64,000 bases of DNA from contig OX638370.1 in NCBI GenBank assembly GCA_951812925.1, forward strand, positions 29,751,964 to 29,815,963, written 5' to 3'. This stretch comes from Calliopum simillimum. Lineage: Eukaryota > Arthropoda > Insecta > Diptera > Lauxaniidae. Under the pieces are notes generated by a model. The model worked only from the letters and a program-made list of their open reading frames with translations, searched no databases and was not told where the DNA came from. The first letter of the stretch is position 1. Each line of letters starts with the position of its first letter. This document shows positions 55,070-64,000 of this stretch, piece after piece. Position numbers and translations under genes: made by a program.

Positions 55070-55650
55070 CTTTGGCCTGGCCAAAAATTAAATACTCTAC
55101 ACTGCATTTCAAGTATATTATTAAACACTTAGTTGATAAATACTATGCAATATTCTTGTACATACAAGTTTTTATTAAAATAAATTGTTTTATTTTTCCG
55201 TAACTTATATATCATTTTGAAACTTTTTCTTACATGGGAGGTGCCACGCCCTCAAGTCCGAATCCGTCAAGTTGTTGCTCAAAGCTTGTACTTACTGTCT
55301 TTAGTATTTATGTGTATTTTGCTTCTGTCATTGCAAATAATGCTCTTATTATTGCATTTTGAATATATTTTTTGTATGGGCGGTAGGCGTGTCCGTTGAC
55401 CGATTTAGATCATTTTCAATCCCAAGAGCTAGCTTTAACGACGGAGGCAGAGTGCCAAATTTCATTGAATTATCTTGCTCAGTTTCCCCAAAAAAAAAGT
55501 ATATTTCCACGCACACCCAGCCAGCTATATTGACTCAGGAGGTGATGCTGATCAACAAATATACTTTTCCATACCTTCCACGCCTCCTTCCCTGCGTTAC
55601 AAACGGAAGGACAAAGTGAAAATACCCTGGGTGTAGGGTATAAAAAATAA
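55070..55650 (-). mobile_element. DINE-1 / Helentron-type element, copy F
   Basis: Reverse orientation: TATCTTTGGCCTGGCCAAAA (hairpin intact), TAAATACTCTACACTG, one GGGAGGTGCCACGCCCTC monomer near 55237, TGGGCGGTAGGCGTGTCCG, a shortened CCAGCCAG microsatellite, and ends AATACCCTGGGTGTAGGGTA. The core has fewer monomers than copy A, and about 100 bp of unrelated A/T-rich sequence separates the hairpin from the first monomer. Confidence 0.85.
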
Positions 55651-58000
55651 TACGGGTACCCGGCAAACTTGCGTAACGTGTATGTAAAACAACATACACG
55701 ACATTCGAAGATTAGTGTATTTAGATTTGTATTGAAAAATATTTTTTGAAGGTGTTAGCGCAATTTCGGTACCGGATTCAGATTCAGCATAAAAAATACA
55801 TCTTAAATGACTATATCGGTTTGTAATTGTTGGTTTTATTTTTTACGATTTTTTCGATTTATATGGAAATTTTGGTAATCGGTACCATTTGCCTAGATGA
55901 ACTGTTATGAATTTGGGGTCGGTATTTTTCGTTTTCTGACCCTTAAACCAACTCCAACTTCCGCTGTTATCGTAACGAAACTTTTATACCCTTCCGGTCA
56001 CCTGTGATTAGTTGTGACTTTCAAACGTCATTGTCAGATCAGAAGGAATTGTGATTTGCAAATTTTATAGTAATTTTCTCTATTTGTTTAATTATTTTGA
56101 CAACTATAAAACTTATAACTTCCTGCAATTTAGTTATTCTAACACACCAAATGTTTCTGGTGTACATTTTCACAAAATTCTATTGTTGAACATTATTTGT
56201 TTCAATAAAAACAAAGCTATCAAATTTGCAAAGCTGCGCAATAAAACTATAAAAAAATTCCTTTATTCTCCTATAACTCACTGAATATGGAATTTGAACA
56301 GATTGTGAACTCATTATGTTTGCAAGACGCATGACAATCCATACATGTGGTAACAACGCATACATAATTGGACAGATAAATTTGTATATAAATATAGGGG
56401 ACGATGGAGCAGAATAAGATTGTAACGACAAACATGGCTATCATTCTAAAAATCAGCTAAACTAAAGCGAGGAGGGAGAAACGAATGAATGCAAAGTGAG
56501 GATAAGGGAAAGTAAAGGTCCAATTGGAAAGTTTAAATGCATAATATAATGAGAAAGAATATGCCATTGAAAAAAATGCACTTTTTCTAGGAACTCAAGA
56601 CAGATTTTTCTGCAAATTGCAGCAAGAATATCTCGAAATCCTGCAGATGCTCGTGAATTAGTGACAACGGATTCAGCGTTGACACGGTCAACAGTTCTTA
56701 ATTTTTTTTTTTGGGTAGGTACCTGTATAGTTAAACTAAATTGCAAAATTGTGAAAAATATATAAAGAGTCAAACAGTAAATGAAACTCCACCAAATCCC
56801 TACTTATCCCCACTTCCCCTAAGGCACAACTGTGGGAGAATAAATTCGAGCCACATACAAAGAATAATAAATTTTTGCAATGTCTAGAATGTATCGAATT
56901 TTTTATGACAGAACGAGTGTGAAATGTTGCCAAAAACAAAAAACCGAAACCAGTTAATGACTTATTAAGTCAGCTCATTAATGAGGCAACAGATAAAAAA
57001 TTTTATTTAATTGATAAAGTTGGAGACAATAAAAAAATTATGAAACAAAGAAAATTAAATATAAAAGAGAGAAAACATAAAAAAAAAAAAAAAAACAACT
57101 GTAAAAACGTGATTTATTCAAAACGTGATTCACATGCAAAAGTTTACTTAAAAATTTATATTGTTTTTGTTTTTTTAGAATATTTTATTTTAATAAAACT
57201 ACTCGTACGATACTTAAAAAATTATTGATTGCAGGAAACACATTGCGCGCGCGCGCGTCTGCGCAGCATAAATTAGATTGGCGCGCACACACGCGTATGG
57301 CGTGAGCATGTAGAATTTTTTTTTTTTTTTTATGAAAAGTTTCATAAATTGCTACAAAATGCCGCTTCAGGTTTTTTTTTTTCTGTTTTGTAAACAAGCA
57401 GCTAAATCGAAATGCGTTTAACTTGACATTTGCTTGAATTTGTGTGATTTCCTTTAAGTGATTTATTTAGTGAGTTATAGTAGAAAAAGCAAATCATTTC
57501 CCTGATTAATTTTTGTTTCAATAATTTTATATTGAAAGCATGCATTCGCTTTTACGGAAAGTCTAATTTGCATGCGAATATTAGAATTATTTCCGCGTTA
57601 TTCATAGAAATATATCGTTGAAACAAAATAAATAAAAGTTGCAATATTGTTTTTGGCTGCTGACGTTGACCTGAGTTGATCTTGGATCTCGGCTAGGTCA
57701 CGCAAAATATGTATCGCATATAATTTAAAAATTCACAACCCAAATTAAAGTCAAAGAACTGAATCAAGTTGAAAAATCCAAATATTGCCATGAAATTTCG
57801 TAGTTAAATTTCTTGGCCGCTATTCAGGAGTTCGATCTTTCGAATGTGATGCAATCAAGATCAAAAGATAACTAACTTTAAATGTATTAACTAACTACCG
57901 ACCCAATCATTTTTGGAGCGCTCAGTAATATTGATTGTTTTCTGAGTTAATCCGTGTCTTTTTTCCAATAGACTTCAAAAAATGTTTCAAGACTAAAAAA
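55651..58000. other. Stretch without gene; minor repeats
   Basis: No gene seen. 56500-56650 resembles the dispersed repeat also seen at 7370-7570 and 49575-49710 (AAAGTAAAGGTCCAATTGG, ATATCTCGAAATCCTGCAG). A GC dinucleotide run GCGCGCGCGCG lies at 57245-57256. Confidence 0.5.
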
Positions 58001-59036
58001 TAGTAGGGGAAGAGTACCGGGTGTGGGCACCTTTTTGTTTTCGACTCATAACTATTGACCAAATGAATATTATACAGACATATCAGTATCAATGGAAAGT
58101 TAGAGACCTTAGCTAACTACTGTTGAAGAAAGTAAATTGATTTCGTCAGTTTGAAAAATTATATCAAAAAAAAAATGAAGTGATCATTTTTGACAAAAAA
58201 AAAAAAAAAATGTTGGTTCGGTTGTGGACACCCTTAGAAAATTGGCTAAAAATAGCAAAATATGAAGTTAAACGCAATCAAATGGAGAAGAAAGCAAAAT
58301 TTATTTATTTTGGGAAGATTGAATCACACAATTTCAACAAATTCTGTTCAACGGCTTTAACAAAATCAGCAACAAAACACTTGGATTGAATGACATCATG
58401 CCTGTTGCCCTGAAACCACACTTGATTGTCTTTGGCGTTAATTCCAGAACAATTGTTACAGACTAAGCTGGCTAGGTGACGTTATTTTTAACCCTCGTTG
58501 ACATTGCTCTTTTGCCAAGCATCCATTCCAGCAGCCAGCAGCTCCTCGGTCCACTTGTCTGGAAACTCAATACTGAGATTTTTTTCAAAGTGGTATGCCA
58601 CCTTACCACCCACACTTAATGATAACAACTTTTTTGCTGCGACATCTTTAAAGGGCCTATTGGTTCTTTCCTTTCCACTATTAAAATTTGTAATGCTGGC
58701 AACCACGACGATATTTTAGTAAAATGCACGCTTTAAATAAGAAAAGAGGGGTGCTCACACCCGAACCAATTCGGTGCCCACTGTCAACTTTGACAGCCAC
58801 ATTGAAAAGCAAAGAGCAAATTGTGTTGTGTTAATATTTTGGTTGCATTCGGTTTTGAATCACAAAATATAAAATGATTGAAAATGATTCTCCTACTCAA
58901 AAATTATTTTCTTCTCAGTACAAATGCGCCCGTTTGCTCCGAAATATGCACAAAAAGGTATTCGTCAAAAGTTACGGAGGGGTGCCCACACTCGAACCAT
59001 GTCTGCTGGCTGCACTCTGCCCTACTTTTCGAAGTA
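58001..59036 (-). mobile_element. pogo-like element, internally deleted
   Basis: The left end has AGTAGGGGAAGAGTACCGGG then TGTGGGCACC. The right end inverted reads AGTAGGGCAGAGTGCAG, with GAGTGTGGGCACCCC some 20 bp inside. The GGTGTGGGCACC word and its inverse recur at about 58019, 58747 and 58981. The minus strand encodes two separated pieces of a pogo-type transposase, so the central DDE region has been lost. The right boundary and target duplication are not certain. Confidence 0.65.
58378..58706 (-). pseudogene. pogo/Tigger-type transposase remnant
   Basis: The minus-strand frame from 58706 contains LSLSVGGKVAYHFEKN and FPDKWTEELLAAGMDAWQKS. The FP--W----AG-DW pattern is the CENP-B-type DNA-binding region of pogo transposases. 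After a stop near 58488, another frame at 58440-58382 reads TIKCGFRATGMMSFNP, matching the CGFRATGI-PFNP motif at the C-terminal side of the pogo DDE domain. The catalytic centre normally between them is absent. Identification rests on these two motifs. Confidence 0.7.
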
Positions 59037-59629
59037 TTTTGGGAATTTCAGAATTGCTCTATCATTTAGTTTATGAAATATTATAGCCTGAGTAGCAGAA
59101 TATACTGATTTTTGAAGCTATATAACTAGACTATAGCTATCGTTCACCCGTAAAATCTTATAAAATAATTGAAAAGTCTTATCCTTTCCTTTAAAATCTT
59201 ATTGAAATTATGTCGATATCAATTTTTCTCGAAGGTACTCGTATCCTTTCGGAGAAAAATATAAATGTCGACATAAGTAGTTTAACATTAGTGGAAAGTT
59301 CAAATTGTTAGCAATTTTGACATGATTTGTTACAAAATTGTTCTTTTGAGTTTTTCAACCAGTTTTCTATGAACACAAAAGTATTGGAAAATAGAGTCAG
59401 AAAGGACTCATTTATGAAGTTTTTTATAAATACGACTAAAGTAGGAAAAGTGCCTCTTTTTTAAACGTTAGGTAGCATACACATTTTTGCAAGGGTTTCC
59501 CGGATTACATGTTTGTATATGTAATTGAAATTTATCAAATTAACAATTTATGTTAACTTAACAAACGTTTTCTAATAGTTTTAAAGCAAAATTAGGCATT
59601 TTTTATAAAGAATACTATGATTTTATTTC
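59037..59629. other. A+T-rich stretch, no gene seen
   Basis: No coding, TIR or RNA gene recognised. Confidence 0.5.
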
Positions 59630-60360
59630 TGCCGGAATTAGGTACATAATTTTGTCTGAGGGAACGTTATTCCGTGACTATCATGTAATTAGGAAAATAA
59701 AGGGCTAAGAGTTATCGAAAATAAACTAGTGATAGTTGTTTAATATACTTAAACTTTTTCGATCACGTTATAAGTAAACTTTTCTGAATAAAGTGATGTA
59801 ATTACGGCATATGATAAATAATTGTGCACAATGTGAAAAATCTGAAACAAATTTCAGTGAAGCTGTAAATTTCTTACTGCCGTAATAACATGCATAACTT
59901 TGAGCAAGTGAACCTAATTCCGTGGCTATTTTCAGTTAATTGACTATTTCATTTGTAATGCGAATAATAATGTTCCTTAAAGTAAAGAAAAACATAATGT
60001 AAGCATAATTAAAGATAAATAAATTTTAAAATGTACAAATTGAAGTAGCTTGATGTTTTTGATGGTTGCGTATAGAAAATAAATCAAATTTTAAGATAGC
60101 ACGGAATAAGGTGCATGCTCTTACGGAATTAGGTTCAACGCAAAATTTTATTTCGCAATTAGGGAAAAATGCAGCGTTACGAAAAGCATAAAGAATTAAC
60201 ATAATTTTAAGGTTATGATGCTCAAATTTAGCGCTAACCGATTCCGGATAAATCAATCCTTGAGAAAAATCATATGTCCGAACTCAAAAATTGAGTTATA
60301 AGACTTGGAGATATTCTACAAAAGAAGTATAAAGCACCTTAAAATACCGTAATTCGGTAC
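59630..60360. repeat. Region with repeated CGGAATTAGGTNC words
   Basis: The word or its inverse occurs at about 59631 (CCGGAATTAGGTAC), 59914 (GAACCTAATTCCGTGG), 60104 (CGGAATAAGGTGC), 60126 (CGGAATTAGGTTC) and 60350 (CGTAATTCGGTAC). Likely a decayed transposon with sub-terminal repeats; ends not defined. Confidence 0.4.
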
Positions 60361-60379
60361 ACTTACCATAACAGTCAAA

Positions 60380-60590
60380 TGAGGGGCTTAGAATGACAAT
60401 GGAGTAGGTCCATTCAAGGTTCAAAAGTAATAGTGTAATTGGCAAAAATTTTGTTAGAAATAAATAAAACTTGGTTTTCTTTCATTGAATTTGATATCAG
60501 TCAAACAACCGATTATTATAGAACATAATGTGTATGACATTACTTTTACCACCTTTATGGACTAATTCCAATCTCATACTAAGCCCCTCA
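60380..60590. mobile_element. 211-bp foldback MITE, TGAGGGGCTTAG ends
   Basis: The ends TGAGGGGCTTAG and CTAAGCCCCTCA are perfect inverses, and the arms continue to pair (GAGTAGGTCCATTC against ATGGACTAATTCC; TCAAAAGTAAT against ATTACTTTTACC). It shares AACCGATTATTATAG and TATGACATTACTTTT with 34930-34978. Confidence 0.75.
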
Positions 60591-61307
60591 AATTTGTTAA
60601 ACAAAAATAGTCACGAAACATCGATAACACTGGCACAGGCATGTTGAATCGGACTGCATTCTTAGAATTCTCAATATATCTGCAGGATTTCGAGATATCC
60701 TTCCTTGAAGTTGGAGAAAACGTTCTTTTCAGGATTATGGCATAGCAACAGAAAAAGGAGGAATTAAAGAAGTAATTCATCTAAGAATTTGGTCAATTTG
60801 CATTTGGCCAGTATTAGTTACTTTGTTTTAAAGAAAAATTGTATGTTGATTCATTTAATTTGAGCATTTTTTTTTTTAGATTTTAAATAACATTTACTTA
60901 ATATACTCGCAATGGTTTTGCCATATTTTTCAATGCAAACAATATGCTATTTATTGCAGTCAAGCGTAATCTTTTATATGTACTTTTTTTGCTGTATAAT
61001 TTTATTTGGTCGCTTTAATTGCAGCCAACGCCTCAGATTGCATATCAATGGAAAATATAGAGATGTGAAAAAATATCGAAATACGCATGCTACGTGTTTT
61101 CGATATTGACAGTGTTTGTCTTTGTTATAGAATCTCAGTTCTAGTTCCCGAACGAAAGCACTTGTTAAAAATATTAGTAACTTCAACAACCCGACGAGAA
61201 ATTAGTTCGGGATCAGATCTGATACGGATCAGGCTTGCCTGAAGTATGTATGAGTATGAGTATGAGTCAGGCTGTCTTATCTGAAAGTGACATAAAAACG
61301 TCACACT

Positions 61308-61350
61308 CAGTGGCGTAACTATAGTGTAGCACTACGGGAAAAATGCAACG
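61308..61350. mobile_element. hAT-like terminus, solo
   Basis: CAGTGGCGTAACTATAGTG resembles common hAT MITE ends. No inverse end (AGTTACGCCACTG) was found in the next kilobase, so this is a fragment or coincidence. Confidence 0.35.
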
Positions 61351-61960
61351 AGCCTCCACACAGTGTCAGATTTTGACAATCTGGATACTCTTAATTCGAT
61401 TGCAGCCGTAGTTTCAAAGATATCGAGTTGAAATTTTGTATGTGAGCTTTTCTTCTTTGTGCGGAGGTTAAGTTCTGACAAAAGCTACTTCCACCTCCCA
61501 TACAAATGTAGGTTTTGTTGCTAAAAAAATTTAAAAAAAATTGTTTGTAATGGAGATATCAACTTGAAAATTTGTATTCATCATTTTAGAAGTCACAAAA
61601 TACTACTGATAAAAAATAGGAGTGATTTAAAAAGATAACATAAACTATTTTTTGTTGATTTTACCGCAAATGTTAACTATTGTATAATATTTCAGTCATT
61701 GTAAAAAAAGTAGTATTTGTGCAATTTTTGAGCAAGATTTTTGTTTCCAGGTCAATACTAGGAATCTGTCCACGTATTTCCTTTATTGTGAGAATGGTTA
61801 ACTTGATTAAGCCTTTAAGTTTTAGTCTATGAAAAATATAAGATTAGTTCAGTTTCCTTACATTTAGGGATAGTCTCTTCCTTCGTCCTGCCACAAAACG
61901 CTTCCCTTAAACCTTATACATATAAGATTAATAAGCATTTATTAAAAATAAAGAACATGA

Positions 61961-62320
61961 TGGGTATTCACGCGTTGATGCGCAATTATGATATTGCGAA
62001 AATGCAAGTTTTGTCGGCACAAACGCGTGAACATTCAATGTACATACTGAAGATGCAAATCGTATGGTAAAATTATTTAAATGTCAAACCATTGGACAAC
62101 ATTTTTGAATTCTTCTGCAAAATTAAACTTTTTTGTCTAAGATATAGGTGGCAATATTGTTCCGAAGAGCTGCTACTAATTCGCATTCACGCTCGTTGCA
62201 ATTTCGCTTTGAGTCGAAGTAGAGCGGAATTTTCTGCAATGTGTTTGTTGCTGTCAAACTTTGGCATTTCGCTCTTTCGCAATGACGCAAGGCCATAGCG
62301 CATCAACACGTGAATACCCC
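61961..62320. mobile_element. About 360-bp MITE, GGGTATTCACG ends
   Basis: The left end GGGTATTCACGCGTTGATGC and right end GCATCAACACGTGAATACCC are inverse with one mismatch. ATGAT lies outside both ends (offset by two bases on the right), a possible 5-bp target duplication. The sub-terminal word ACGCGTGAAC at about 62025 repeats the TIR. No coding; minus frame 62187-62558 is chance. Confidence 0.75.
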
Positions 62321-63589
62321 TATGATAATCAACCACAATATGCCTTTTAAAACCATAAAGCTGCACAAATTTCAACAATGATAATATATCAACTAATATA
62401 CTAACAAATATTTGCTCATCCCTAATAAGTGTTGATGACAATAGCCATATAGCCATAGTAACAAACAATAAAAAAGTAAAATAAACTGCATGACATTGAA
62501 CAGCAGCAGCAACAGAAACAGAATTTGCTTGACGTTGCAAGGTCCAATAAAAATGCATTTACCAAAAAGAAAACAACAACAACAACAATAACAAAAACAG
62601 CAATATAAGTGCAGCAACAACAAGGCATATTTATAAATATACAAATTTATTTATATTCAACATTAACAACAACACTTTTTTTTATCTGATTGCATTCTGT
62701 TGATGTCAAGGCGAGGAGGACCTCCTTTAAGCTACTTACAAATGTAGAGACGCGTTAATTGCGCTATGAATATCGATGTCTGCGGATTGATAAATTTGCT
62801 ACATTAATAAATCGTTTAAAGTTGTATGTCGTCATTCAGTCATTTGATATATTCTTTTTTAAACTGTGCGACAATTTTGAATTTAGAATGGAAAGGATTT
62901 TTATTCGGAATCAATACTCAATACCGAATTTTACACTGTTACCGAAATTAAGGGAAATTTTCACACTTAAAATTTTAAGACTATCTACTTTTCGAAGTAT
63001 TTGACAATTGACAGTTCAGAGTTAATAAGACTATTGAACAATATTTCAAAAATAATGAAAGTTTGCCAAAGCTAAAGTTCGCAAATTTTGTAATGGTTGG
63101 AATATTGATGAAATAAAAACGCGTTTTTCTTCAGCTGTCAAACTTTTTTTTGGGTTGGCAACACTTCAAATAGCGACAAATTCAAATCTGGCTTAATTTA
63201 TAGAACACTTTTCGCAAAATGGAAAATGTCCGATGTGCTATTATATACATAGCCAATTCCAAAACTAGTTTGTAAGCTACACCATTACCGACCAGTCCAA
63301 ATCCTGGTCTCATCACATGTAAAATTCTATTTAAGCCTCGCATTGCTTGTCATTGGACGTAACCGATTATCTACTTATGCATTACATTAAGATCAGAAAA
63401 AGACCAATTGTCTCTTTTCGCTTAACAAATAACACTACTTTTGATCCAAAATCAATTTCAAAAAATGTATTTTAAAATACAATTTTCACACAAAAACATC
63501 AGAAAGTTTTACAGCCAAAGGAACTTTGAAAAAATAAATGGTAATAAATAACCTCGCTAGGTAGCATCTCTATGTATTGAAAGAAAAAA
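62321..63589. other. A+T-rich stretch with CAA/CAG triplet runs
   Basis: AGCAGCAGCAACA and ACAACAACAACAACAATA runs at 62500-62590 give cysteine- and leucine-rich minus frames that are repeat artefacts. No gene seen. Confidence 0.5.
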
Positions 63590-63800
63590 TCACTCAAATC
63601 GGACCAATGGTTCCAGAGTTATTAAGGTTTCATGGACAAAGCCGAGGAAATACAACCGGACAAAATATCTACACATAAAAAAAATCATTCAAATAGGGTT
63701 AATGGTTCCCGATTCATTAAGAGGGAATTTTGAAAAAAATAAGTTTCACAGGTCCTCAATGGGCATAAATATCGGATGAATGGTTCTCGAGTTGTATTGT
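63590..63800. repeat. Degenerate tandem repeat, about three 90-bp units
   Basis: AAATCACTCAAATCGGACCA then ATGGTTCCAGAGTTATTAAG is repeated as AAATCATTCAAATAGGGTTA with ATGGTTCCCGATTCATTAAG, and once more as ATATCGGATGAATGGTTCTC. Non-coding. The rest of the window to 64000 shows nothing further. Confidence 0.6.
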
Positions 63801-64000
63801 TTTATAAATTTTCCGTTTTCGTTTTCTCGGGTTTGATCCCCAAGAAATGTGAACAAAATGTTTTGTTTTTTTTTAAAAAGCGTTGGCTTATTTTTTTCCC
63901 TGTTCAATTACCTATAAGCCTCTATCATTGAAATCTTTCAACAATGCGTCCCAAAACGGGCAAAAAATGTTGATATAAAAAACACACTTTGGGACCACTG

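Noticed and set aside
61308..62320. One hAT element from CAGTGGCGTAAC to the MITE at 62320
   Set aside because: The two ends do not match each other; the MITE has its own inverted ends starting at 61961.
62187..62644. Minus frames rich in cysteine, leucine and valine
   Set aside because: Produced by CAA/CAG triplet runs; no signal peptide or domain arrangement of a real small secreted protein.

Overview
This is an A+T-rich stretch (roughly 70% A+T by eye) of a eukaryotic nuclear genome. It is best explained as intergenic or deep-intronic DNA of a higher fly. The strongest clue is a family of DINE-1 / Helentron-type elements whose 5' end closely matches the DINE-1 family known from Drosophila: TATACCC...GGGTATA sub-terminal repeat, GTAACGCAGAGAAGGAG block, TATATTCTTGATCAGC block, GTCTGTCTGGCTGGCTGG microsatellite and 3' hairpin. 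Mariner, Tc1, pogo and hAT remnants fit this. A tephritid-like fly is plausible but not proven. I find no intact protein-coding gene. Nearly all open frames are short, A/T-driven, or lie inside transposon debris.

Layout. 0-8 kb: small inverted-repeat elements (537-695, 1105-1225, 6437-6975), a DINE-1 copy (3140-4050), a 39-bp tandem repeat and a piggyBac-like MITE with TTAA ends (7171-8080). 8-20 kb: two copies of an unnamed dispersed repeat, a tRNA-like sequence, a mariner with TA target duplication whose transposase gene is split by a DINE-1 copy (12220-14256), an internally deleted Tc1-type element (16055-17020) and an unrecognised 2.08-kb TIR element built around a repeated GCCACGTTTGTGAC motif (17065-19145). 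20-25 kb: a degenerate tandem array, a possible 31-nt microexon (21342-21372), the broken 3' end of a non-LTR retrotransposon ORF, then 95 in-register CCTAA units (22691-23165, the complement of the insect telomere unit TTAGG), and a foldback element carrying another DINE-1.

25-46 kb: further TIR and foldback elements, tRNA-like sequences, a hAT MITE with 8-bp target duplication, a C-rich minisatellite, a possible gene remnant on the minus strand, DINE-1 fragments invaded by a Tc1 element, two copies of a CAGGGT-ended foldback family, and a four-copy dispersed repeat. 46-64 kb: two long inverted repeats able to form hairpin RNA (49861-50470, 54171-54485), a third arm of the CAGGGT foldback, one more DINE-1, a pogo-like deletion derivative (58001-59036) and several small MITEs.

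The elements do not form a pathway. The nesting gives relative ages: mariner before DINE-1, foldback before DINE-1, and DINE-1 before Tc1. All assignments come from reading the sequence. No database search was run, and element boundaries are approximate unless a target-site duplication is stated.
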